Source of the DNA: Acidihalobacter ferrooxydans
GTDB lineage: Bacteria > Pseudomonadota > Gammaproteobacteria > DSM-5130 > Acidihalobacteraceae
Direction of reading: 5' to 3'
Assembly: GCF_001975725.1 (NCBI RefSeq)
Contig: NZ_CP019434.1
Location: forward strand, 2,595,524 to 2,659,523
Length of the DNA stretch: 64,000 nt
The position numbers and the translations under genes are program-made. Every line of letters starts with the position of its first letter. Position 1 is the stretch's first letter. Shown here piece by piece: positions 37,517-45,450 of this stretch. The notes beneath the pieces were generated by a model that was not told where the DNA came from, searched no databases, and was given only the letters and a program-made list of their open reading frames with translations.

Positions 37517-38440
37517 ATGCGAGTCATTAATGTAGCCGCAGCTCAAATGGGCGCAATCCAACCAGACGAAAGCCGTGAGGCAGTTGTAGAGCGTATGGTT
37601 AAGCTTATGCGCGATGCAGACGGCGCCGACCTGATCGTCTACCCAGAACTGACGCTAACCACATTCTTTCCGCGCTACTTCACTGACCAGCAAGCGGAAA
37701 TCGACAAGTGGTTCGAAACTTCGATGCCAAACACTGTGACCGAACCATTGTTCGCGGAAGCACGCGCACGCAACATGGCGATGTCATTTGGCTACGCGGA
37801 GCTGACGCCTGAAGGTCGGCACTTCAATACAGCAATCCTGACTGACAAGGTAGGCAACATCGTGGGCAAGTACCGCAAGGTCCACCTGCCCGGTCACGCG
37901 GAAGTTGATGACGAGCGCACACACCAGCACCTTGAGAAATATTACTTCGAGCCCGGTGATCTGGGTTTCCCCGTGTTTCGCACAATGGGCGGTATCTTCG
38001 GCATGGCCATCTGTAACGACCGCCGCTGGCCTGAAACTTACCGCGTGATGGGGTTGCAGGGTGTGGAGATGGTGCTGATTGGCTACAACACACCGTCAGT
38101 GAACTCGCAGAGAGGAGCCGAGGGTCCTAAGAAGCGCCTGTTCCACTCGAGCCTGGTCGTGCAGTCTGGCGCCTATCAGAACAGCACATGGGTCGTTAGT
38201 GTAGCTAAGTGTGGCGTGGAAGACGGTCACCCACTGATTGCCGGGAGCCTGATTGCGAATCCGGATGGCGAAGTGGTTGCTGTAGCTGTCACGGAGGAAG
38301 ACGAGATCGTCCAATACCCATGTGATCTCGACGACACAGTATTCGGTAAGCAGACCGTCTTCGATTTCAAGCGCCACAGGCGCACCGAACATTACGGTCG
38401 CATCGTCAGCCAGACCGGAGTTGAGCTGCCGCCCGAGTAA
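37517..38440 (+). CDS. N-carbamoyl-D-amino-acid amidohydrolase (nitrilase superfamily)
   Basis: 307 residues, close to the usual D-carbamoylase length of about 304. The catalytic triad is visible as Glu44 (YPELTLTTFFPR), Lys121 (GKYRKVHLPGH) and Cys166 (AICNDRRWPE). GGGAGGATTCG precedes the ATG. It converts N-carbamoyl-D-amino acids to D-amino acids, CO2 and ammonia in the cytoplasm, directly after the D-hydantoinase step encoded by the convergent operon. Gene symbol left open because hyuC/hyuE naming is inconsistent. Confidence 0.92.
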   Translation: MRVINVAAAQMGAIQPDESREAVVERMVKLMRDADGADLIVYPELTLTTFFPRYFTDQQAEIDKWFETSMPNTVTEPLFAEARARNMAMSFGYAELTPEGRHFNTAILTDKVGNIVGKYRKVHLPGHAEVDDERTHQHLEKYYFEPGDLGFPVFRTMGGIFGMAICNDRRWPETYRVMGLQGVEMVLIGYNTPSVNSQRGAEGPKKRLFHSSLVVQSGAYQNSTWVVSVAKCGVEDGHPLIAGSLIANPDGEVVAVAVTEEDEIVQYPCDLDDTVFGKQTVFDFKRHRRTEHYGRIVSQTGVELPPE

Positions 38441-38476
38441 AGTTTCGACGGCATCCATCTGGGTCGCCTAATCTCA

Positions 38477-39133
38477 TTACCAACCGAGACCCAATGCACC
38501 AATGGCCATGCTTGTGGCCGCTTGAGTCGGTTCGATAACAGGTATGCCAATTGCGTCCTGCAAAGAAGCCCTGTGTCTTGCCATGCCAGTACAGCCGAGG
38601 ATGATGGAGTGCGCACCGTCCTCGTTGACCAGACGTTGGGCCACCTCGACAAGTATAGCGAGCGTCCCCTCCCCGCTTCTGCTCTCAGCGACGGACATGT
38701 TCGCTGCGCGATCCCCAGCACAGTGCGACTCAAGACCAAGGCTTCGAAGATATCGTAGATGCCTTTCAACCGCCGCGGGTGACAGCGAAATCACGCCAAA
38801 CCGCCCGCCTCGTGAGATGGCAAGGAGCGCAGAGATTTCCTGTATTCCAAACACAGGCTTGTCGGTAGCCTCACGACAGATGTGAATACCGGGATCGCTA
38901 TAGCAGCCAAGCACAAACGCATCCGCGTCCTTGTCCTGCAACACATAATTCCGCAACAGTGGCTCAACCTTCATCACGTGAGCGAGCGACTCGATGCCAA
39001 GAGGACCTTCAGCTAAGGTCACGCAGTCGAGCATTGGCCCACCTGAAGCACGCAGGCACTCGACCGATTCCGACATACTTGCCGTAACCGCCTGGTTCGA
39101 GTTGGGATTGATGATGCGTATGAGTGCCCTCAT
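38477..39133 (-). CDS. hyuE: Hydantoin racemase (Asp/Glu racemase family)
   Basis: 218 residues; the ATG at 39133 sits immediately after the D-hydantoinase stop (an 18-bp upstream alternative is less likely). RIINPNSNQAVTASM is the typical start. Catalytic cysteines are in VLGCYSDPGIH and IILGCTGMARH. It interconverts D- and L-5-substituted hydantoins, supplying substrate to both the D-hydantoinase and HyuAB. Length fits hydantoin racemases and is shorter than the allantoin-operon paralogue at 8454. Confidence 0.9.
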   Translation of the reverse strand: MRALIRIINPNSNQAVTASMSESVECLRASGGPMLDCVTLAEGPLGIESLAHVMKVEPLLRNYVLQDKDADAFVLGCYSDPGIHICREATDKPVFGIQEISALLAISRGGRFGVISLSPAAVERHLRYLRSLGLESHCAGDRAANMSVAESRSGEGTLAILVEVAQRLVNEDGAHSIILGCTGMARHRASLQDAIGIPVIEPTQAATSMAIGALGLGW

Positions 39134-39134
39134 C

Positions 39135-40601
39135 TCAGAGAATCTCTGCACCGAAGTTACAGGCGGGGCTCACCTCCATCACTAACTGACCGGCGGGCAC
39201 TGCAGCGCCATGCCCGGGCCTTCTGCGCAAGAACCTACCACTACCCGGATCTACGTGAAGTTCTCCATCAGACACCACAACTCGTCCGCGATTGATTACG
39301 GTTTCCGGCCAACCGGTGATACGCTTGCCTTGGTACGGCGTGTAGCCCACGTTATCGTGCAGGTCATCCCATGTTATTTCGACCTCGCGGTCTGGATCCC
39401 ACAGTGCAAAGTCCGCATCGGAGCCGATGGCAATGGTGCCTTTTTGTGGGTGCAGGCCGAAAATTTTTGCCGCGTTGGTCGATGTCAACGCAACAAACTG
39501 ATTGATCGAAATGCGGCCATTGCGTACTCCTTCGCTGAACAGCAACGGCATACGCAGTTCAATTCCTGGAACACCGTTACCGATCATTTTGAACGGTGGA
39601 TTCGGTCCCGCGTGAAGCTTACCCGTCTCGTCGAAACGGTACGGTGCATGATCGGACGAAAACACCTGGAAGGTATCGTTTTGCAGTCCGAGCCAGATGG
39701 ATTCCTGATCCGCATCATTGCGCGGCGGCGGGCTACAGCAATACTTCGCGCCTTCCATGCCTTCGCGATCCAGATCATCGATCGTCAGGAAAAGATACTG
39801 CGGGCAGGTTTCACCATAAATCTTGAGACCGCGGTCACGCGCTTTGCGAATAGTTCGTGTTGCTTCCTCCGTTGAAACATGCACAATCAGCAACGGTGTG
39901 TCAGTTAGTTCAGCAAGGTGGATGGCGCGACCCGAAGCTTCGCTCTCAGCAATACGCGCGTGGCTGACAGCGTGATAACGCGGTGCAACGTGTCCGGCAT
40001 TCAGCAAGCGTTCACTCATCCACGCGATCACGTCGTTGTTCTCAGCATGCACCATGGTCATCGCGCCATAGCGGCGTGCCGTAGTCAGAATGTCAAGGAA
40101 TTGCCGGTCATCTATTTTCAACATGTCATACGTCATGTAGACCTTGAATGACGTATAGCCGTCCATGATGAGCGCCGGCAGTTCCTGGCTGAGAATATGC
40201 TTCGTCGGGTCAGATATAATCAGGTGAAAAGTGTAGTCGATAACTGATTTCGCCTCGGCCCGCCCGTGATAAAGCTTGACGACTTCACGCAGGCTTTGGC
40301 CGCGATGCTGCGCGGCAAACGGAATAATGGTGGTATTCCCGCCAAAGGCTGCGGAGATTGATCCAGAGCGATAATCATCAGCCGTCATGATACCCATAGA
40401 CGATTCCTGCTCGATATGACAATGCGCCTCCACGCCACCTGGCAAAATCCACTTACCGGATGCGTCTATATCGTGTTCGCCACTCCCGAGCGCTTGCCCG
40501 AGTGCCGTAACTATGCCGTCTTTGACACCAATATCAGCTATAAAAGTATCGGACGCCGTGCTAATGGTGCCGCCACGTACAACCAGATCAAATTGAGCCA
40601 C
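39135..40601 (-). CDS. D-hydantoinase / dihydropyrimidinase family
   Basis: 488 residues of the cyclic amidohydrolase TIM-barrel family. The GTG at 40601 has AGGAGAG eight bases upstream and is preferred to 40634. Metal ligands: His60 and His62 (EAHCHIE), carboxylated Lys153 (YTSFKVYMTYD), His in MVHAEN, His in IVHVSTEEA and Asp in FSSDHAPYR. It opens dihydropyrimidine or 5-substituted hydantoin rings. With the NCS1 permease upstream and racemase downstream it forms one operon. Confidence 0.92.
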   Translation of the reverse strand: MAQFDLVVRGGTISTASDTFIADIGVKDGIVTALGQALGSGEHDIDASGKWILPGGVEAHCHIEQESSMGIMTADDYRSGSISAAFGGNTTIIPFAAQHRGQSLREVVKLYHGRAEAKSVIDYTFHLIISDPTKHILSQELPALIMDGYTSFKVYMTYDMLKIDDRQFLDILTTARRYGAMTMVHAENNDVIAWMSERLLNAGHVAPRYHAVSHARIAESEASGRAIHLAELTDTPLLIVHVSTEEATRTIRKARDRGLKIYGETCPQYLFLTIDDLDREGMEGAKYCCSPPPRNDADQESIWLGLQNDTFQVFSSDHAPYRFDETGKLHAGPNPPFKMIGNGVPGIELRMPLLFSEGVRNGRISINQFVALTSTNAAKIFGLHPQKGTIAIGSDADFALWDPDREVEITWDDLHDNVGYTPYQGKRITGWPETVINRGRVVVSDGELHVDPGSGRFLRRRPGHGAAVPAGQLVMEVSPACNFGAEIL

Positions 40602-40785
40602 TTGTTTTCTCTCCTGCGCTCCATCGCCTATCACGCAAAAATTTCGTTTCCAAGTCCACCAACCTCCATAGCGGATGTTAGATCGTGGTCAGAAAAATCT
40701 GTGCTAGCCGCCCATCATTGGGACGATGGTTCGCCACCATGGTCAGCGAACGCAGCTAATGCCGAGTTATGACGTACCAAACTGA

Positions 40786-40811
40786 AGCCCCCCCCGGCTC
40801 AGCGGGGGGCT
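40786..40811 (-). terminator. GC-rich hairpin between NCS1 and D-hydantoinase genes
   Basis: AGCCCCCC and GGGGGGCT form an 8-bp stem with a 10-base loop, just after the NCS1 stop. Only a weak T-rich tail (TTCAGTTTGG) follows on the transcribed strand, so it may be a partial terminator, lowering expression of the two downstream genes, or an mRNA-stabilising hairpin. Confidence 0.45.
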
Positions 40812-40818
40812 GGCTTAC

Positions 40819-42297
40819 TCAGTCAGCAGACTCTTCAACGCGAGAAAGATGTGTTGGTTGATTAGCCACCCCATAAGGCGTTGGCCATTTAACACTAAAC
40901 CACCAGTATAAACTTGCTCCAACTCCAATTCCGATAAACCATGAAAAATCTGCTGCAATAGACAGCCAGGGCACAAAGTATCCAGATAGAGCAACGACAC
41001 TGGCAATCAACAGTGCATAAACGCCATTCGTTTTTATGCCGTATTTACCATCTTTTTCCTCGGAATACATATAAAATGTTTCCACATCATAATTTTCCTT
41101 ATTCACCACAAAGTAGTCAACCAGCATAATACCGGTAACAGGCCCCAAAAGTCCGCCGATCATCCCAAGAACTTTGAAAATGGTCGATGCGTTCTGAAAC
41201 CAGTACCAAGGCGCAAAAAACAACCCGATAATAAGCACAAGAAGCGCAGCCTTTATAAAAGTAAGTTTTTTCGGGAATAGATTTACTAGATCATAAGCAG
41301 CGGGCATGATGTTAGCAGCAACGTTTACAGACAACGTCGCGATAATCACCGTCACCCCGCCTAATACTGTTATAGCCGGGTTGTTAATCGCCTTCAACAG
41401 ATTAACGGGATCCCAGATAGGCTTACCAAAAGCGATAATGGTTCCAGAGGTAACAATGACACTCATCGCCGTGAAGACGATGGCAGTAATGGGAAGGCCG
41501 ATAAGCTGACCTATTACTTGATCTTTTTGAGATTTCGTGAAGCGCGTCAAATCTGGGATATTCACAGCGAACGTGGACCAGATTCCAATCATCCCTGTGA
41601 CTCCTATGGCAAATGTAAGCATGCCGTTCATTCCATGTAACTTAGATGGCTGTGCGAATATTGGCCCAAACCCATGAGCTATACCCAAAGCCCATATTGT
41701 CGCAATCAATCCAACAATGATAACAAGCGGCCCTGCGATTAACTCAAAATTACGTATTCTATGCACACCATGACTTACAACAAGGGCGTGCAACGCCCAG
41801 AACACTCCTAGGGACAGCCACCCGTTTAGCGATAAACCTAGTAATGTCGTTGTCCACGTTGACCACGGATACCACAGGGTGGACATGATTGCGTTGATCG
41901 CCTGACTGCCAGCATATCCCTGCACTGCAAACCAAAATATTGCTATAAATCCGCGAATTATAACCGGCAGGTTAGCGCCAAACACACCAAACGACGATCT
42001 AATTAGAACACAAAATGGAATGCCGTATTTTGTTCCAGCTTTGGCATTAAACCACAAAACGATAAACAGTATAAAATATGCCGTTCCAACAGCAGCGATT
42101 GCCTGTATGGCGTTCAGGCCAAGAGCCATCAACCCCGCCGCAGATTCATATGCAACTACGTTGTGAACCATCCCCATCCAGACAGTAGACATATTGAGCC
42201 AAGACCAGTCCCTATGCTCGCTCTTGACTGGAGCCAAATCCGCATTATAAAGCCTTGGATCACGATCAGTTTTTACCATATTTTCTGATGTAGACAT
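40819..42297 (-). CDS. NCS1-family nucleobase/hydantoin:cation symporter
   Basis: 492 residues, 12 hydrophobic segments. NCS1 landmarks are the N-terminal RLYNADLAPVKSEHRDWSWLNMSTVWMGMVHNV (cf. the NxDLAP motif), YGIPFCVLIRSSFGVFGANLP and NIPDLTRFTKSQKDQ. GAGGTAAAG precedes the ATG. Mhp1 of this family carries 5-aryl hydantoins; an equivalent role here is supported by the downstream D-hydantoinase and racemase genes, though allantoin or uracil transport is also possible. Confidence 0.92.
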   Translation of the reverse strand: MSTSENMVKTDRDPRLYNADLAPVKSEHRDWSWLNMSTVWMGMVHNVVAYESAAGLMALGLNAIQAIAAVGTAYFILFIVLWFNAKAGTKYGIPFCVLIRSSFGVFGANLPVIIRGFIAIFWFAVQGYAGSQAINAIMSTLWYPWSTWTTTLLGLSLNGWLSLGVFWALHALVVSHGVHRIRNFELIAGPLVIIVGLIATIWALGIAHGFGPIFAQPSKLHGMNGMLTFAIGVTGMIGIWSTFAVNIPDLTRFTKSQKDQVIGQLIGLPITAIVFTAMSVIVTSGTIIAFGKPIWDPVNLLKAINNPAITVLGGVTVIIATLSVNVAANIMPAAYDLVNLFPKKLTFIKAALLVLIIGLFFAPWYWFQNASTIFKVLGMIGGLLGPVTGIMLVDYFVVNKENYDVETFYMYSEEKDGKYGIKTNGVYALLIASVVALSGYFVPWLSIAADFSWFIGIGVGASLYWWFSVKWPTPYGVANQPTHLSRVEESAD

Positions 42298-42365
42298 TGC
42301 CTTTACCTCGTGAGATTCCTAGAGTCGCAATCACGCTCAGACATTGAGAGCACACTTTAAGTAAA

Positions 42366-42381
42366 TGCATAATCCACGCCA
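42366..42381 (-). promoter_or_regulatory. Sigma-54-type promoter of NCS1-hydantoinase operon
   Basis: The coding strand reads TGGCGTGGATTATGCA, GG-N10-GC, differing from the hyuA promoter at one base. It lies about 70 bp before the NCS1 ATG. Confidence 0.7.
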
Positions 42382-42439
42382 CACATTAATAAAGAACGGC
42401 CTATAATTAATCTCCAATAAAACAATATGTTATAGAAAC

Positions 42440-42491
42440 CCGATTTGTTCACCTAATTTGTGCCTTCATTGTTTGCGCACCAAAACGGCGC
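42440..42491 (-). promoter_or_regulatory. Conserved upstream activator region of the NCS1 operon
   Basis: Contains the same two blocks as 36865-36914, CGATTTGTTCACCTA and GTTTGCGCACCAAA, in the same order. The second block includes the dyad TTTG-N5-CAAA on the coding strand. Likely binding sites of a shared activator. Confidence 0.6.
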
Positions 42492-42564
42492 ACGCGCACA
42501 AATATCAAGCCGGCTCACCAATGAAACAACATCAAGGCTCGCCTCAGGTAAACAACAGTTCGCG

Positions 42565-43036
42565 TTATGGAGTCGCGCCGCAGTGCGCGAACTGATCGAG
42601 CGCGAATACAAAGTGACATTGCATCTGCGCTCGGTCGGGGAATACTTGGCGCGCTGGGGCTTCACCCCGCAAAAGCCGATTAAGCGCGCCTACGAGCAAT
42701 CGCCCGAAGCGGTGCGCACCTAGCTCGATGAGACCTATCCGGCCATCGCCGAGCGCGCAAAGACCGAAGGTGCACAGATTCACTGGGGCGACGAAACGGC
42801 GCGGGTAAACACCGATGTGCGTGGTCGCAGTGATGCCTCCAAAGGCAAGACGCCGGTGGCGATGGCCGTGGGCGGTACGCGCCAGAAGTTGTCCATGCTT
42901 GCCAGCGTGACCCACCAAGGCAAGGCGCGCTGGATGATCATCGACGGGGCCTTCAATCACGAGAAGCTGATTTAGTTCTTCGAGACACTGGTCGCCGATA
43001 CCGACCGCAAGGTATTTCTGATCCTAGGAGTCTGTC
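42565..43036 (+). pseudogene. Degenerate IS630-family transposase fragment
   Basis: One reading frame shows RAAVRELIEREYKVTLHLRSVGEYLARWGFTPQKPIKRAYEQ, then an in-frame TAG at 42721, then QIHWGDETARVNTDVRGR, KTPVAMAVGGTRQKLSMLASVT and GKARWMIIDGAFNHEKLI, a second TAG at 42973, and ETLVADTDRKVFLIL. This is the catalytic region of an IS630-type transposase of a different subgroup from the copy at 17159. Both ends are missing. Confidence 0.88.
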
Positions 43037-43374
43037 GGGTTTAGCGCTACCGGCAAAGCAACACACTTCACTGACTTGAGAGCCAGGCCCGGATTTTTGG
43101 TTACTAAAACACATTCCTCGCGGTAGCGCGCACGATTTATCAGGGTAATGGCGACCTGAGTCAATTCTCAGCCTCCCAACGTATACTGCGGTCTGGATTC
43201 TTGCGACCGAACGCTTCATCGCGACGGGCCATTCTTCGTTGTCGGCCAGGCTGCGGGCGCTGACTGCGCACCGTGCGGGTGCTTGCATGATGCCAGACAT
43301 GTGGCATGGTCGAAGTCTCAGAACCAATCGACCCAACCCATCATAAAAAATAGGCGAAAACGCAGTAGCGCAAT
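43037..43374. other. Boundary region between catabolic and defence islands
   Basis: About 340 bp without a supported gene. It marks the change from hydantoin genes plus IS630 scar to the defence operon. A T-rich stretch at 43345-43355 on the transcribed minus strand lies 20-30 bp after the helicase stop and could contribute to termination, but no strong hairpin is evident. Confidence 0.4.
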
Positions 43375-45447
43375 TCAAAGACCTCTCAAATCGGACAGGA
43401 ACTCCGATCCGGGATCAACAGCTGTCACCAGCAGCGTCTCTCTGGCGCGTGTGCAGGCCACATACAAAAGATGCCGCTCAGTAGCGTAGACTTCTTCCAG
43501 GTCAGACGCATCGGCCACCGTCTCGATCCTTTCCTGGGAAGGAATCACCTCATCGTCACACGCCATGATCGCCACGGCGCGAAATTCCATACCTTTCGCA
43601 AGGTGCATCGTAGAGATCGTCATGGCACCGGAGGCGGTTTTCATCTGCTCGTCCAGGACATTGAAATCCACGTCAGCCTTTTCGGCCGCCGATGTAGCCC
43701 GCCTCACCTCATTGCCGGAGCGAACGAACAGGCCGATCTCATGGGGTTGAAGCCCTTCCCCCTCGCGCGCCTCCAGCCATGAAGCGACCACATCGACCTC
43801 TTGGGATTTCGAGTCACATACTTGGATCAGAGGCTCCGGCCCATTGAATACCGAGACGGTTCCGCGACGATCCTCGATGTTGCCGTCCACATCCGATACC
43901 TCGGGACCGAGCAGCCGGTCGGCCTGTCTGCGGATCTGATGAGAGGTCCGATAGTTCACCCGCAGCGTATGGGATCGACCACGGATATCCACCCCCAAGG
44001 CTCTCCAGGAGAACGGCGTTTGAAAAATTCGCTGTCCCAGGTCACCGGCAAAGAAGAGTGAATTGGGTCGTCCCTCACCCAGCGCAGCAAGGAAATGCAG
44101 CTGGCTGACGTTGATGTCTTGCGCCTCATCGATAACAGCAAAATCGAATGGCGGGTGAGGCCGCTCCCTCAGCCGCCCAGCCAGACAGGTGAAAAGCGTT
44201 GACCGCGTGGTCAATCCCCTTTGAGACAGTTTCTTCTGGACTTGTTCGAAGAACCCCCAAAGCTGCAGCCGCTGCTGCTCACCCAGCCGCGTTTTTCGCC
44301 CCAACCGCTTTACGTCCCGGTAGGCCTCCCAGTCGTTCAACTGCCAGGCATCGACCACATTCGTCCATTCATCGAGCAGAAACTTTTCGGAATAGCCAAA
44401 GCCGGCAATCCCTCCTTTCACCTCGGTAAAAATGCGGCGCAAACTCTGCTCATCCGCCAGCGCGAAGGAGCCGAAGGCGGCCTCATAGAGACGCTCTCCG
44501 ATAGCGTCCAACGCGTGTACCTCAATACGCTCCCCGAGACGCGGCTCCTTGCTGATGAGAATTCGCAGCTTGTTGCGTAAGGCATTTGCCAGCGTATCGG
44601 AAAAGGTGCTCAACAGAATCCGCGCATCCGGCTGCCGGCGCGCCAGAAAAACGGCCCGGTGCAAGGCGACGATGGTCTTTCCCGTCCCTGCCGAGCCCGA
44701 TATTCTCGCTGGCCCGTTGTAGTCCCTTTCCACCAGTTGACGTTGCGCGGGATGCAGGAATACCGTCCACTTCTCCCAAGGATATTCCAGGGCGGCGGCC
44801 AGCTCGTCGGCATCGGTCATCAAACGGAAACGGCGCTGGGCGTCCGGGTGTTCGAAGGGGTCGATACCCGGGGTTGGCACGACCGTTTGCGGCCTGCCGC
44901 CAGTGGCCAACTCTAGCAAGGCCTCGGCCGCCTCGGAAGGCAGGTGATCGGCCAGATCCAATAGCGAGTCTTCGTCTGCCGCCCGGATATCCGGCAACCA
45001 CTCCTCTGGAACACCGTACCCCAGGAGGGTTTCGTCCGCCACGGCAGCAAAAAGCTTCGGCTTGTCGGCCAGCCTTTCCGGCTGCTCGACATAGACCGGC
45101 ACCGTGATCTCCTGCACCGTCTCGCGGATCTCGACCAATTGCGCCGCGCCGGTCTTTGGGTGAATCTCCAGCTTCCGTCGTTCAGCCCATTGATAGGCCT
45201 TGTCGTGGTGATCGACATAGCAAAGCAACAGGCTGGATTCGGTGCTATGCACGATAATACGCAGATCGCGACTGACACGCACCGACCAGAAATGCTTGTC
45301 TTTGGCCCGGTCGAGTTTGTGAAAGCTCATGCCGGGGTTCGCTGGATTGAGCTGAAGATCGAACGCCGTGGTCTTGACCGCCTTCTGCTCCTCGTTCGTG
45401 AGCTTGGCCAGGCTGTCGGTGAAGGTATCAGCGATGCGGAATTGCAT
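43375..45447 (-). CDS. RelE-like domain / UvrD-type helicase fusion
   Basis: 690 residues. Residues 1-95 resemble a RelE/ParE-type fold (FTDSLAKLTNEEQKAVKTTAFDLQLNP, HFWSVRVSRDLRIIVH, LLLCYVDHHDKAYQWAERR). A superfamily 1 helicase follows: Walker A GSAGTGKT at 251-258, FAVIDEAQD near 436-444 (Walker B), and the C-terminal STMHLAKGMEFRAVAIMACDDEVIP and RHLLYVACTRARETLLVT motifs. It starts 3 bp after the subtilase gene and is the last gene of the defence operon. It may process foreign DNA or be a nucleic-acid-triggered effector; whether the RelE-like part still cleaves mRNA is unknown. Confidence 0.88.
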   Translation of the reverse strand: MQFRIADTFTDSLAKLTNEEQKAVKTTAFDLQLNPANPGMSFHKLDRAKDKHFWSVRVSRDLRIIVHSTESSLLLCYVDHHDKAYQWAERRKLEIHPKTGAAQLVEIRETVQEITVPVYVEQPERLADKPKLFAAVADETLLGYGVPEEWLPDIRAADEDSLLDLADHLPSEAAEALLELATGGRPQTVVPTPGIDPFEHPDAQRRFRLMTDADELAAALEYPWEKWTVFLHPAQRQLVERDYNGPARISGSAGTGKTIVALHRAVFLARRQPDARILLSTFSDTLANALRNKLRILISKEPRLGERIEVHALDAIGERLYEAAFGSFALADEQSLRRIFTEVKGGIAGFGYSEKFLLDEWTNVVDAWQLNDWEAYRDVKRLGRKTRLGEQQRLQLWGFFEQVQKKLSQRGLTTRSTLFTCLAGRLRERPHPPFDFAVIDEAQDINVSQLHFLAALGEGRPNSLFFAGDLGQRIFQTPFSWRALGVDIRGRSHTLRVNYRTSHQIRRQADRLLGPEVSDVDGNIEDRRGTVSVFNGPEPLIQVCDSKSQEVDVVASWLEAREGEGLQPHEIGLFVRSGNEVRRATSAAEKADVDFNVLDEQMKTASGAMTISTMHLAKGMEFRAVAIMACDDEVIPSQERIETVADASDLEEVYATERHLLYVACTRARETLLVTAVDPGSEFLSDLRGL

Positions 45448-45450
45448 TGA

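Noticed and set aside
42953-43378. 141-codon minus-strand gene downstream of the helicase
   Set aside because: No family resemblance, irregular composition, and it overlaps the IS630 scar.
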